Notes: generated by a model from the letters alone, not told the origin. Positions 1 through 8,853 are shown, numbered from the stretch's first letter. The stretch: 64,000 nt of DNA from DASZIT01 sp036268775 (GCA_036268775.1 DATATM010000005.1:62001-126000), one strand, 5' to 3'. Translations and numbers: made by a program.

Positions 1-224
1 GCGGCCTCCGATCGACCCTCTACGCCGACCTGATGGTGGAGCGGGCCGATGAAGTGGTCCGCAACGCGGTGCGGGGCATGCTCCCGAGGAACCGGCTGGG
101 CCGCCAGATGATCGACAAGCTCAAGGTCTACAACGGCCCCGAGCATCCCCATGCCGCCCAGTCCCCCCAACCCCTGGAAATCCCCGGCGCGCGCCGCACT
201 GCGTCCGTCCGGGGAGGCGATTGA
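1..224 (+). CDS. rplM: 50S ribosomal protein L13, C-terminal part (5' end outside window)
   Basis: The frame that is open from base 3 gives the last 73 codons of ribosomal protein L13, a large-subunit protein that binds 23S rRNA early in assembly. The stretch RNAVRGMLPRNRLGRQ and the following KLKVYNGPEHPHAAQ are the conserved L13 C-terminal signature, and 'HPHAAQSPQPLEI' is the usual family ending. About 15 extra residues follow it before the TGA at 222-224, a small lineage-specific tail. The gene lies 48 bases before rpsI, and the L13-S9 pair is a near-universal bacterial operon, so both are probably on one mRNA. The N-terminal half and the promoter are outside the window. Confidence 0.95.
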   Translation, partial: GLRSTLYADLMVERADEVVRNAVRGMLPRNRLGRQMIDKLKVYNGPEHPHAAQSPQPLEIPGARRTASVRGGD

Positions 225-272
225 TCGCCGATTCCGCGGGCCGATAGACCGAAACGACACTAGGAGCACTTC

Positions 273-671
273 GTGGCCAACGCCGCCCCCCTCTGCCAGA
301 CCACCGGACGCCGCAAACGAGCGGTGGCCCGCGTGCGCTTCCGCCCGGGCCAGGGTGTCATCACCGTCAACAAGCTCAAGTTCGAGGACTACTTCACCTC
401 CGCCACCCACCGGATGCTGGTGACCGAGCCGCTGCGGTTGACCGAGACGGCCGAGTCGTGGGACATCGACGTCACCATCGACGGCGGCGGGGTGTCCGGC
501 CAGGCCGGCGCCTTCCGGATGGGCATCGCCCGGGCCCTCATCGAGATGGACCCCGAGCTTCGGGGCGCCCTCAAGAAGGCCGGCTTCCTCACCCGCGACT
601 CCCGGGAGAAGGAATCGAAGAAGTACGGCCTGAAGAAGGCCCGCAAGGCACCTCAGTACTCCAAGCGGTAG
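273..671 (+). CDS. rpsI: 30S ribosomal protein S9
   Basis: S9 is a small-subunit head protein whose C-terminal tail reaches the P-site tRNA. The GTG start at 273 is chosen because AGGAG lies at 262-266 and the protein then begins just ahead of the conserved TTGRRKRAVARVRF motif. The 132-aa product has the standard length. It ends with KKARKAPQYSKR, the canonical S9 tail with terminal Lys-Arg that contacts tRNA. GQAGAFRMGIARAL is the family core. It follows rplM and is only four bases before glmM, so ribosomal and amino-sugar genes look co-transcribed here, as in other actinobacteria. Confidence 0.97.
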   Translation: MANAAPLCQTTGRRKRAVARVRFRPGQGVITVNKLKFEDYFTSATHRMLVTEPLRLTETAESWDIDVTIDGGGVSGQAGAFRMGIARALIEMDPELRGALKKAGFLTRDSREKESKKYGLKKARKAPQYSKR

Positions 672-675
672 GCCG

Positions 676-2055
676 GTGGGCCGCGCACGATTCGGCACCG
701 ACGGTGTACGGGGAGTGGCCAACGCCGAGCTGACCCCCGAGCTGGTCCTCGCCCTCGGGCGGGCCACCGCCCGGAAGCTCCTGGCCACCTCGTTCGTGGT
801 CGGCCGGGACACCCGGCGATCCTCGCCCATGCTCCAGGCCGCCCTGTCGGCCGGCCTGGCCGGGGAGGGGGCGGACGTCATCGACGTCGGGGTGCTTCCC
901 ACCCCGGCGGTGGCCTGGCTGGCGGCGGTCCGCGACGTGCCCGGGGTGGTGATCTCCGCCTCCCACAATCTGTTCGCCGACAACGGCATCAAGCTGTTCG
1001 CCCAGGGCGGGACCAAGCTGTCGGTGGAGTCGGAGGCGGCCATCGAGGACGAGCTCGACCAGGTGCTGGATGCGGCGGTCAAGGGTCCCCGGAGCCCGGA
1101 GGGGTTCGGGGTGGGCCGGCTGATCGAGGAGCCCGACGCCGCCGACGCCTACCTCGCCCACCTGGTCTCCCTCCTGGAGGGCCGCCGCCTGGAGGGGCTC
1201 AAGCTGGTGGTCGACGGGGCCAACGGGGCGGCGTCGGAGATCGCCGCCCGTCTCTACGGGGCGGTGGGGGCCGAGGTGCTGGCCATCGGCTGCGAGCCGG
1301 ACGGCGCCAACATCAACGCCGGCTGCGGGTCCACCCACACCGACACCCTGGCCGGGGCGGTGGTCGACCACAACGCCGACCTCGGGCTGGCCCTCGACGG
1401 GGACGCCGACCGGCTGCTGGCGGTGGATGCGGCGGGGACGACCGTCGGGGGGGACGAGCTCCTGGCCCTGTTCGCCATCGACCTGGCCGACCGGGGCCAG
1501 CTGGCCGGCAACACCGTGGTGGTGACGGTGATGACCAACCTCGGATTCAAGCTGGCCATGGAGAAGCGGGGGATCGCGGTCAAAGAGACCCCGGTGGGCG
1601 ACCGCAACGTGCTGGCCGCCCTGGACACCGACGGGCTGGCACTGGGGGGCGAGCAGTCCGGGCACATCATCTTCCGGCGGCTGGCCACCACCGGCGACGG
1701 GCTCCTCACCGGCCTGATGCTGGCCGACCTGATGGTGCGGTCGGGGAAGCCACTGGCCGAGTTGCTGGACGGCCTGGTCGACCGGGTTCCCCAGGTGCTG
1801 TTGAACGTGGCCGTCCCCAACCCCCAGCTGTTGTCGACTGCCAACGCGGTGTGGTCGGCGGTGGCCGAAGAAGAGGCGCAGCTCGGCGTCCACGGCCGGG
1901 TGCTGCTCCGGCCCAGCGGGACCGAGCCCCTGGTCCGGGTCATGGTGGAGGCCTCCGGCGACGGGGTGGCCGAGGCCATCGCCCAGCGGTTGAGCACCCT
2001 GGTCAGGCACGAGTTGCACGCCGCAGCCGCCACTGACGGCCAACCTGGCAAGTAA
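676..2055 (+). CDS. glmM: Phosphoglucosamine mutase
   Basis: GlmM converts glucosamine-6-phosphate to glucosamine-1-phosphate in the cytoplasm, on the route to UDP-GlcNAc for peptidoglycan. The 459-aa protein starts with GTG (676) and reads GRARFGTDGVRGVAN, the family N-terminus. The active-site phosphoserine loop is VVISASHNLFADNGIK, with the catalytic Ser near residue 96. Most relatives have SHNPF, so Leu replaces the loop Pro here. The metal-binding loop ALDGDADRLL and the sugar-binding GGEQSGH motif are present. The C-terminal phosphate-binding motif is LLRPSGTEPLVRVMVE. It sits between rpsI and glmS, and GlmS makes its substrate. An intact, full-length enzyme is clear. Confidence 0.97.
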   Translation: MGRARFGTDGVRGVANAELTPELVLALGRATARKLLATSFVVGRDTRRSSPMLQAALSAGLAGEGADVIDVGVLPTPAVAWLAAVRDVPGVVISASHNLFADNGIKLFAQGGTKLSVESEAAIEDELDQVLDAAVKGPRSPEGFGVGRLIEEPDAADAYLAHLVSLLEGRRLEGLKLVVDGANGAASEIAARLYGAVGAEVLAIGCEPDGANINAGCGSTHTDTLAGAVVDHNADLGLALDGDADRLLAVDAAGTTVGGDELLALFAIDLADRGQLAGNTVVVTVMTNLGFKLAMEKRGIAVKETPVGDRNVLAALDTDGLALGGEQSGHIIFRRLATTGDGLLTGLMLADLMVRSGKPLAELLDGLVDRVPQVLLNVAVPNPQLLSTANAVWSAVAEEEAQLGVHGRVLLRPSGTEPLVRVMVEASGDGVAEAIAQRLSTLVRHELHAAAATDGQPGK

Positions 2056-2066
2056 CCTCGGACCTC

Positions 2067-3923
2067 ATGTGCGGCATCATCGGGATCACCGGAAGCGGCA
2101 AGACCCTTGATGTCCTCCTGGAAGGCCTGAGCCGGCTGGAGTACCGGGGCTACGACTCCGCCGGGCTGGCGGTGCTCGCCCCCACCCCCGGCGGCGACCC
2201 CTGGCGGGCCCGGGCGGCCAACGGCACCCGGTCCCTCGAGGACCTGAAGAAGCGGGCGGAGGACGCCCCCCCGGGAGCCTCGACCGGGATCGGCCATACC
2301 CGCTGGGCCACCCACGGCCGTCCGTCGGAGGAGAACGCCCACCCCCACATGGACTGCACCGGGCAGCTCGCCCTCGTCCACAACGGGATCATCGAGAACC
2401 ATCTCGAGCTGAGCGACGAGCTCTCCTTGGCCGGCCACCACCTCGAATCGGAGACCGACACCGAGGTGCTGGCCCACCTGATCGAAGCCGGTCTCGCCGC
2501 CCACCCGGAGGCGGGACTGGTCAGCGCGGTGCAGGAGACCCTCCAGCGGGTCCGGGGCTACTTCGCCATCGCCGTCGTCCATGCCAGCGAGCCCGAACTG
2601 ATCGTGGCCGCCCGGCGGGTCTCCCCGCTGGTCATGGGGCTGACCGAGACGGAGGCGCTGCTGGCCTCGGACATCCCCGCCCTCCTCGGCCACACCCGCT
2701 CCTTCCTCCTGCTGGAAGACGACCAGATCGCCGAGCTCCGCCCGGGGTCGATCCGGGTGACCACCCTGGAAGGGGTCGAGGTCGACCCGCCCCAGCGCGT
2801 CGTCGACTACGACCTCGACGCCGCCCGGAAGGACGGCTATCCCGACTACATGAGCAAGGAGATGCACGAGCAGCCGATGGCGGTGGCCAACACCCTCCTC
2901 GACCGGGTGCTCCCCGACGGCACCCTGGCCCTCGACGAGGTCCGCATCTCCGACGACGAGCTCCGCTCCGTCGACAAGATCTTCATCGTGGCCTGCGGCA
3001 GCAGCTACCACGCCGGGCTGATGGCCAAGTACGCCATCGAGCACTGGGCCCGGCTGCCGGTGGAGATCGACATCTCCAGCGAGTTCCGCTACCGCGACCC
3101 GGTACTCGACTCCCGGACCCTGGTCATCGGGGTGAGCCAGTCGGGGGAGACCGTCGACACCCTCCAGGCCCTGCGGGAGGCCCGGAGGTGGAACGCCAAG
3201 ATCCTGGTGATCTCCAACGTGGTCGACTCGTCCATGACCCGGGAGGCCGACGCGGTGCTCTACACCCGGGCGGGGCCGGAGATCGGGGTGGCGTCGACCA
3301 AGACCCACCTGGCCCAGATCGCCGCGCTGGAGATCCTGGCCCTCTACCTGGCCCAGACCCGAGGGACCCTCTATCCCCACGAAGCCCGGGAGTTCCTCGA
3401 CGCCATGGGCGCCCTCCCCGGGAAGGTGGAGACGGCCCTCACCCGGGCCGCCGACGTGGAGGCGGTGGCCACCACCTACCGCGACTCGCCCAGCTTCATC
3501 TTCCTCGGCCGCCACGTCGGCTATCCGGTGGCGCTGGAAGGCGCCCTGAAGCTGAAGGAGATCTCCTACCTCCGGGCCGAGGGGTTCCCGGCCGGGGAAC
3601 TCAAGCACGGCCCCATCGCCCTGGTGGAGCCGGGCACGGTGGTCATCGGGGTGGCCACCCGCACCCGGTTGTGGGAGAAGATGATGGCCAATGTCGCCGA
3701 AGTGAAGAGCCGGGGAGCCACGGTGATCCTGGTCGGCAACGACGGCGACCAGGAGACGGCCCGGCAGGCGGACGCCGTCCTCTGGGTGCCGGAGACCCAC
3801 CAGCTGTTCGCTCCGATCGTCGACGTGGTGCCGCTGCAGCTGTTCGCCTACTCGATGGCCCGGCTTCACGGTCTCGACGTCGACCGTCCGCGCAACCTGG
3901 CCAAAGTCGTCACCGTCGAGTGA
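2067..3923 (+). CDS. glmS: Glutamine--fructose-6-phosphate aminotransferase (isomerizing)
   Basis: GlmS transfers the amide nitrogen of glutamine to fructose-6-phosphate and isomerises the product to glucosamine-6-phosphate, the committed step to UDP-GlcNAc. The 618-aa length is typical. The N-terminus MCGIIG places the nucleophilic Cys right after the initiator Met, as needed for an Ntn-type glutaminase. THGRPSEENAHPHMD and LVHNGIIENHLELS are glutaminase-domain motifs. Two SIS sugar-isomerase domains follow, with CGSSYHAGL and VSQSGETVDTL in the first and EGFPAGELKHGP in the second. The family C-terminus DRPRNLAKVVTVE is intact. The ATG at 2067 lies 11 bases after the glmM stop. No glmS ribozyme is seen or expected, as there is no leader. 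Confidence 0.98.
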   Translation: MCGIIGITGSGKTLDVLLEGLSRLEYRGYDSAGLAVLAPTPGGDPWRARAANGTRSLEDLKKRAEDAPPGASTGIGHTRWATHGRPSEENAHPHMDCTGQLALVHNGIIENHLELSDELSLAGHHLESETDTEVLAHLIEAGLAAHPEAGLVSAVQETLQRVRGYFAIAVVHASEPELIVAARRVSPLVMGLTETEALLASDIPALLGHTRSFLLLEDDQIAELRPGSIRVTTLEGVEVDPPQRVVDYDLDAARKDGYPDYMSKEMHEQPMAVANTLLDRVLPDGTLALDEVRISDDELRSVDKIFIVACGSSYHAGLMAKYAIEHWARLPVEIDISSEFRYRDPVLDSRTLVIGVSQSGETVDTLQALREARRWNAKILVISNVVDSSMTREADAVLYTRAGPEIGVASTKTHLAQIAALEILALYLAQTRGTLYPHEAREFLDAMGALPGKVETALTRAADVEAVATTYRDSPSFIFLGRHVGYPVALEGALKLKEISYLRAEGFPAGELKHGPIALVEPGTVVIGVATRTRLWEKMMANVAEVKSRGATVILVGNDGDQETARQADAVLWVPETHQLFAPIVDVVPLQLFAYSMARLHGLDVDRPRNLAKVVTVE

Positions 3924-3972
3924 GGGCCGTCGGGCGCGGGACACCGGGATCCAGCCGATCGTCGGCACCGGC

Positions 3973-4365
3973 TTGATCGGCATCGGGGTGGATGCGGTGG
4001 AGGTGACCCGGCTGCGAGCGTTGCTGGCCCGTCGCCCCTCCATGGCCGCCCGGCTGTTCACCGAAGGGGAGCTGGCCTATTGCAACCGGGCCACCGACCC
4101 CTACCCGCGCTTCGCCACCCGGTTCGCAGCCAAGGAGGCCACCATGAAGGCGCTCGGGGTGGGTCTCGGGGCCTTCCGCTTCTCGGAGGTGGAGGTGGTC
4201 CGGGTCGGGCTCGGCCCGCCGAGCCTCCTCCTCCACCATGCCGCCGCCGACCTGGCCGCCCGCTCGGGGGTGTCCGGCTGGCACCTGTCGCTGACCCACA
4301 CCGAGGAGATGGCCATGGCCTTCGTGGTGGCCGAGGGACCGGCCCCGGCCGGGGCGGCGACCTAG
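3973..4365 (+). CDS. acpS: Holo-[acyl-carrier-protein] synthase
   Basis: AcpS moves the 4'-phosphopantetheine arm from CoA to the serine of acyl carrier protein, activating fatty-acid synthesis. The 130-aa protein begins at a TTG (3973), chosen because it yields IGIGVDAVEVTRL, the conserved N-terminus with the metal-binding Asp. RFATRFAAKEATMKALG carries the second catalytic acidic residue and Lys. WHLSLTHTEEMAMAFVV is the usual C-terminal strand region. It sits 49 bases after glmS and four bases before nnr. The glmM-glmS-acpS-nnr-alr order is a known actinobacterial arrangement. The start codon is the only doubtful point. Confidence 0.93.
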   Translation: MIGIGVDAVEVTRLRALLARRPSMAARLFTEGELAYCNRATDPYPRFATRFAAKEATMKALGVGLGAFRFSEVEVVRVGLGPPSLLLHHAAADLAARSGVSGWHLSLTHTEEMAMAFVVAEGPAPAGAAT

Positions 4366-4369
4366 GACC

Positions 4370-5758
4370 GTGCAACCGGTCCTCACCGTGGCCGAGATGC
4401 AGGCCGTCGACCGCGAGGCCCAGGCCACCACCCCGCTGGAGGCACTGGTCGGACGGGCCGGCCAGGCGGTGGCCGGCGTCGCTCTCGAGATGCTGGGGGG
4501 TGCCTACGGGCGCCGGGTGTGGGTGGTGGCGGGCAAGGGGAACAACGGGGCCGACGGCCGGGTGGCGGCGGCCACCCTGTCTCGCCGGGGGGCCCGGGTC
4601 ACGGTGGGCGAGCCGGGGACCGAAGTGGCCGGGGAGTGGGACCTGGTCATCGACGCCGCCTACGGAACCGGGTTCCGGGGTGAATACCAGGCCCCGGCGG
4701 TGCCGACCGGCACCCCGGTGCTGGCGGTCGACATCCCCTCCGGGGTGCTCGGGGACACCGGGGAGGCGTCCGGCCGGCCGCTGCGTGCCGATCGGACGAT
4801 CACCTTCGCCGCCCTCAAGCCGGGCCTGCTGCAAGGGGACGGGGTGGAGCTGGCCGGCCGGGTCACCGTGGCCGACATCGGCCTGCCGGTCGGGACCCCC
4901 GAGCTCCAGCTCATGGAGGACGCCGACGTGTTGGCGTTGTTGCCGTCCCGCCGGCGGAACGACCACAAGTGGAGCTCGGCGGTGCTGATCGTGGCCGGCT
5001 CGCCGGGAATGACCGGGGCCGCCGGCCTCTGTGCCCGGGGAGCGATGCGGACGGGGGCGGGGATGATCCGGCTCGGGGTGCCGGGTGGGGAGGTGGCCGA
5101 CTCACCGGCGCCGGAAGCGGTGAGCGTGGCGCTGCCCCGCCGCGGCTGGTCGGAGGCAGCCCTCGAGGCCTCCCGCCGGTGTGCGGCCATCGTGGTCGGC
5201 CCCGGGCTCGGGCGTGATCCCGAGACCGGCGAGGAGGTGCGACGGCTGCTGCGGGAGACCGGCATCCCGGTGGTGGTGGACGCCGACGGGCTGTTCGCCC
5301 TCGGCCTCCTCGACGACGTCAAGCCCATCGAGACCCGGGCACCGGTGGTGCTGACCCCCCACGACGGCGAGTACCGGCAGCTGATGGGAGCGGTTCCGGG
5401 CGGCGATCGTTTGGAGGCGGCCCGCCGGCTGGCCCGGGCGGCGGGAGGGGTGGCGCTGGTGAAGGGGTCCACCACCGCGGTGGCCGAGCCCTCCGGCCGG
5501 GCCCGGGTGTCGATGTCGGGATCGCCCCGCCTGGCCACCGCCGGGACCGGCGACGTGCTCTCCGGGGTGATCGGGGCGCTGTTGGCCCGGGGGGTGCCCC
5601 CGCTGGAGGCAGCCGCCCTCGGCGCCCATCTCCACGGCCGGGCGGCCGATCGGGGCCCGGCCCAGGGATTGATCGCCGGCGATCTCCCGCCGCTGATCTC
5701 GCTGGTTCTCTCCGATCTGGTTCCCGACCATCCGAAGCCGCCGAGGGACCATGGCTGA
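4370..5758 (+). CDS. nnr: Bifunctional NAD(P)H-hydrate repair enzyme (epimerase + ADP-dependent dehydratase)
   Basis: This enzyme repairs hydrated NAD(P)H. An N-terminal YjeF_N domain (about residues 1-200) epimerises NAD(P)HX, and a C-terminal ribokinase-like domain (about 205-455) dehydrates the S form using ADP. The first domain shows VVAGKGNNGADGRVAA, the nucleotide-binding loop, and later VDIPSGVLGDTG. The second shows VLTPHDGEY, GVALVKGSTTAV and GTGDVLSGVIGALLARG, the phosphate-binding signature. Its 462 aa match the fused form common in bacteria. The GTG start (4370) follows the acpS stop by four bases and the end overlaps alr by eight bases, so translation is probably coupled. Confidence 0.95.
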   Translation: MQPVLTVAEMQAVDREAQATTPLEALVGRAGQAVAGVALEMLGGAYGRRVWVVAGKGNNGADGRVAAATLSRRGARVTVGEPGTEVAGEWDLVIDAAYGTGFRGEYQAPAVPTGTPVLAVDIPSGVLGDTGEASGRPLRADRTITFAALKPGLLQGDGVELAGRVTVADIGLPVGTPELQLMEDADVLALLPSRRRNDHKWSSAVLIVAGSPGMTGAAGLCARGAMRTGAGMIRLGVPGGEVADSPAPEAVSVALPRRGWSEAALEASRRCAAIVVGPGLGRDPETGEEVRRLLRETGIPVVVDADGLFALGLLDDVKPIETRAPVVLTPHDGEYRQLMGAVPGGDRLEAARRLARAAGGVALVKGSTTAVAEPSGRARVSMSGSPRLATAGTGDVLSGVIGALLARGVPPLEAAALGAHLHGRAADRGPAQGLIAGDLPPLISLVLSDLVPDHPKPPRDHG

Positions 5759-6923
5759 TCGACTCCGGCGGGCCTGGGCGGAGATCGACCTGGATGCCGC
5801 CCGGCACAATGCCTCCCTGCTGACCGGACTGGTGGGTCCGGCCGAGCTCTGCGCGGTGGTGAAGGCCGACGGCTACGGGCACGGGGCGGTTTCTCTGGCC
5901 ACCGCGGCGCTGGCCGGCGGGGCCACCTGGCTGGCGGTGGCCCTGGTGGAGGAAGGGGTGGCCCTCCGGGAGGCGGGGATCGAGGTGCCGATCCTTTTGC
6001 TGTCCGAGCCCCCGGTGGAGGCGATGAAGGACGCGGTGGCCTCTCGCCTGGTACCGACCATCGACTCGGAGGCGGGTGCCCGGGCGGTGAGCCGGGTGGC
6101 GGCCGGCGCCGACTCCGGCCCGGTCGACATCCACCTGAAGGTGGACACCGGCATGCACCGGGTGGGTACCGACCCGGACAAAGTGGTGGCCCTGGCCACC
6201 GCCATCGGCGCCCACCCCCAGCTTCGCCTCGCCGCCCTGTGGACCCACCTGGCGGTGGCCGACGGGGTGACGAAGGCCGACCGGGAGTTCACCCGTACCC
6301 AGCTCGACCGGTTCGGCTCCGCCCACGCCGAACTGCAGTCGGCCGGCCTGCGGCCCCCGATGACCCACGCCGCCAACTCGGCCGGCGCCATCGCCTTCCC
6401 CGAGGCCCGCCTGGACATGGTCAGGTGCGGCATCGCCCTCTACGGGTTGTGCCCCACCCCGGAGTTGGCCTCCCACCTGTCGGAGGCGACCGGAGGGGGA
6501 TCCCTCCAACCGGTCATGTCCCTGCGGGCGGAGGTGTCGTTGGTCCGCTGGCTCGACCGGGGGGAGCGGCCCTCCTACGGGCGCCGTCGCCCGCTGGCCG
6601 AGCGGTCGTTGGTGGCAACCGTCCCCATCGGCTACGCCGACGGGGTGCCCCGCCGCCTGTTCGACACCGGGGGCGAGGTGCTGATCGGCGGGGTGCGTCG
6701 CCCGCTGGCCGGGGTGGTGACCATGGACCAGATCGTGGTCGACTGCGGGCCGGACGGCCACCCGGCGGTGGCGGTGGGCGACGAGGTGGTGCTCATCGGT
6801 CGCCAGGGCGACGAGGAGATCACCGCCACCGAATGGGCCGATCGGCTCGGCACCATCAACTACGAGGTGGTGTGCGGGATCGGTCCGCGGGTGCCCCGGG
6901 TGCCGGTGGGCGGAGACGGCTGA
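5751..6923 (+). CDS. alr: Alanine racemase
   Basis: Alr interconverts L- and D-alanine for peptidoglycan, using PLP. The N-terminal TIM barrel carries CAVVKADGYGHGA with the PLP lysine at residue 38. The C-terminal beta domain carries VPIGYADGVPRRL, which holds the catalytic Tyr base from the second subunit. RPSYGRR and MDQIVVDCG are further family motifs. The 390-aa length is normal. The ATG at 5751 lies inside the end of nnr with an eight-base overlap. The 3' end overlaps the converging tetR gene by 68 bases, so the last about 22 codons are also read antisense. This gene closes the glmM-alr block. Confidence 0.96.
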   Translation: MADRLRRAWAEIDLDAARHNASLLTGLVGPAELCAVVKADGYGHGAVSLATAALAGGATWLAVALVEEGVALREAGIEVPILLLSEPPVEAMKDAVASRLVPTIDSEAGARAVSRVAAGADSGPVDIHLKVDTGMHRVGTDPDKVVALATAIGAHPQLRLAALWTHLAVADGVTKADREFTRTQLDRFGSAHAELQSAGLRPPMTHAANSAGAIAFPEARLDMVRCGIALYGLCPTPELASHLSEATGGGSLQPVMSLRAEVSLVRWLDRGERPSYGRRRPLAERSLVATVPIGYADGVPRRLFDTGGEVLIGGVRRPLAGVVTMDQIVVDCGPDGHPAVAVGDEVVLIGRQGDEEITATEWADRLGTINYEVVCGIGPRVPRVPVGGDG

Positions 6924-7476
6924 GCCCGCCGATGATGAAGTCGGAAGCGGTGGCCGCCGCCGCCGCCGACTCCACTTGGCCGGCCAGCACCTGCTCGGTG
7001 ACCGCCACCACGAATCCCACCGCGCCGGTGGCGGCGGTGACCAGGGCGGCCGGCGCCACCGCCGGGAGACCCAGTGGATCGGCCAGCTGCCGGGAGAGGT
7101 CGACCATGGCCCGGAAGGAGCGGATGGTCACCAACGGGTCTCCCGAGCCCCAGGGTTCCCGGAACAACAGCCGGAACCCATCGGGCTGGGCGACGAAGAA
7201 GCCGACGAACGCCTCCACCCACCCCCGGATGCGGTCCTTCGCGCCGGCCGGGCCGCCTATGGCTTCGGTGGTGGCGGCCATGAGATCGGCCAGCAGCCCG
7301 TCCATCACCGCCGCCATGATCTCCGGGCGTCCGTCGGGGAAGTAGTGGTAGAGGAGGGTCTTCGACACCTTGGCCCGCTCGGCGATCTCGGCCAGACCGC
7401 TGGTCGAGTACCCCCGCTCGGCGAAGACCTGGCGGGCGAAGCCTTTGAGGATGGCCACCCGGGCCTCCGGGTCCAT
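6856..7476 (-). CDS. TetR/AcrR-family transcriptional regulator
   Basis: This is a DNA-binding repressor-type protein of about 206 aa. The N-terminal helix-turn-helix is GYSTSGLAEIAERAKVSKTL followed by LYHYFP, the classic TetR recognition-helix signature at residues 20-45. The remainder is a helical ligand-binding domain with no recognisable specificity. The ATG at 7476 is chosen because it places the HTH at the usual distance; the frame stays open upstream to 7662, but that stretch is Arg/Pro-rich and looks non-coding. It is divergent from the GH43 gene, so that gene is the natural candidate target, with autoregulation also likely. Its C-terminus overlaps the end of alr. The inducer is unknown. 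Confidence 0.85.
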   Translation of the reverse strand: MDPEARVAILKGFARQVFAERGYSTSGLAEIAERAKVSKTLLYHYFPDGRPEIMAAVMDGLLADLMAATTEAIGGPAGAKDRIRGWVEAFVGFFVAQPDGFRLLFREPWGSGDPLVTIRSFRAMVDLSRQLADPLGLPAVAPAALVTAATGAVGFVVAVTEQVLAGQVESAAAAATASDFIIGGLSRLRPPAPGAPADRSRTPPRS

Positions 7477-7558
7477 TCTCACCCTGGGTTGCGCCGCAGG
7501 TGCCACTGGAATCCCCCCTGGTCGATGAGCCGGGCCCGCCCGCCGGCCGGGCGTTGGC

Positions 7559-7564
7559 AGCCTA
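7559..7564 (-). promoter_or_regulatory. Possible -10 hexamer for tetR
   Basis: On the minus strand the hexamer is TAGGCT, matching the TANNNT hexamers found before other genes in this window. It lies about 80 bases upstream of the chosen tetR start. No clear -35 is visible. Confidence 0.3.
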
Positions 7565-7623
7565 CGACGGCGCCGAGCGGGGCCGGAGGCGGCGGTTGCC
7601 CACCCGCGGCCGGTGGCAGGCGG

Positions 7624-7629
7624 TAACCT
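7624..7629 (+). promoter_or_regulatory. Possible -10 hexamer for the GH43 lipoprotein gene
   Basis: TAACCT lies about 70 bases before the coding start, inside the 228-base divergent tetR/GH43 region. This is the expected place for a TetR operator, but I could not pick out one convincing inverted repeat. Confidence 0.3.
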
Positions 7630-7698
7630 GACGCCCGCCCGTTCGGGGGGCATTGGGCCCACCGGCGTCTCGAAGTCCCTGCCCGGAAGGTCGGCTCG

Positions 7699-8853
7699 TT
7701 GTTGATGACATCACTCCGCGGACGTCGTGCCGCCCTCTCGATGGTGGTGCTGGCGGCACTCATCCTCGTCGCCTGCTCCTCGGCGACGGGGTCGTCGCCG
7801 GGAACGTCGGCGTCCTCCTCCACCGCCCCGGTGGTGGCGGCGGTCATCGACCCACCGGTCACCACCACCCCGTCCTCGCCGGCCCAGATCTACGACGTCG
7901 GCCACGACGTGTCCGACCCCTTCCTCACCGTGTGGAACGGTCGCTACTACCTGATCGCCAGCGAGGGGGGACCGGGGACGATCATGAACGTCCCGGTGTT
8001 CTCCGGGACCACGATCGGCCGGTGGGGCCCGGTGGTGGATGCGATGCCGTCGCTGCCCGCCTGGGCGGCGGCCGGCTTCACCTGGGCGCCTGACCTCCAT
8101 CGGTTCGGATCCACCTTCGTGCTCTACTTCACCGCGCTGGTGAGGTCGACCTCCCCGGCGATGGAATGTATCGGGGTCGCCACCGGATCGTCGCCCCAGG
8201 GCCCGTTCACCCCCTCCACCAAGCCCTACATCTGCCAGGTCAGCCAAGGCGGCTCCATCGATCCCCGGGTGTTCACCGACACCGAGGGGACCAACTGGAT
8301 GGTGTGGAAGTCGGACCAGAACATCGGAGGGTCCACCACCCCAACCAAGATCTGGTCGGCACCGCTGACCGCCGACGGCCTGGCCTTCACCGCCCCGCCC
8401 ACCGCCATCCTCCAGCCCACCCAGTCCTGGCAGGGCTCGATCGTCGAGTCGCCGGACCTGGTGAAGGTACAGGGGACCTACTGGCTGTTCTACTCCGGCA
8501 ACTGGTTCAACACCTCCAGCTACGGCATCGGGGCGGCCCGTTGCGCCGGACCCAGCGGCCCCTGCGCGGAGACGTCGTCGGCCCCGCTAGTGGGATCCAA
8601 CGCCCAGGGAGCCGGACCGGGGGAAGAGTCGGTCTACTCCGGCCCGACCGGGATCTGGCTGCTCTACACCCCCTGGCACTCGGACTCCCCCAACTTCGAC
8701 GCCAAGCCGCGGCCAGTGGCGATGGTCCGGCTGGGTTTCGGGACCACCGGTCCCTATCTCGGCAGTTGGGCGGATTTCCCCTCCCCGCCGGCCGCGGTGG
8801 TACCGCCCACCCCCCACCCGACCTCGGTGAGGATCGCACCGCCGACCAGTTGA
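7699..8853 (+). CDS. Secreted lipoprotein, glycoside hydrolase family 43-like
   Basis: This is a predicted surface-anchored beta-propeller glycosidase. The N-terminus RGRRAALSMVVLAALILVAC is a lipoprotein signal ending in a lipobox (L-V-A-C), so the Cys should be lipidated. After a Ser/Thr-rich linker comes a five-bladed GH43-type fold. VSDPFLTVWNGRYYLIAS carries the expected catalytic-base Asp, FTWAPDLHRFG the second Asp, and GSIVESPDLVKVQGTYWLFY the acid Glu. GH43 enzymes cleave arabino- or xylo-polysaccharides; the true substrate here cannot be read. TTG 7699 sits eight bases after GGAAGG; an in-frame ATG at 7705 is equally possible. It is divergent from tetR and may be repressed by it. 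Confidence 0.85.
   Translation: MLMTSLRGRRAALSMVVLAALILVACSSATGSSPGTSASSSTAPVVAAVIDPPVTTTPSSPAQIYDVGHDVSDPFLTVWNGRYYLIASEGGPGTIMNVPVFSGTTIGRWGPVVDAMPSLPAWAAAGFTWAPDLHRFGSTFVLYFTALVRSTSPAMECIGVATGSSPQGPFTPSTKPYICQVSQGGSIDPRVFTDTEGTNWMVWKSDQNIGGSTTPTKIWSAPLTADGLAFTAPPTAILQPTQSWQGSIVESPDLVKVQGTYWLFYSGNWFNTSSYGIGAARCAGPSGPCAETSSAPLVGSNAQGAGPGEESVYSGPTGIWLLYTPWHSDSPNFDAKPRPVAMVRLGFGTTGPYLGSWADFPSPPAAVVPPTPHPTSVRIAPPTS

Noticed and set aside
1254..4061. 935-codon open frame on the minus strand across glmM, glmS and acpS
   Set aside because: It is antisense to three certain genes, is rich in Gly/His/Gln/Asp without motifs, and follows from the high GC third positions of the real genes.
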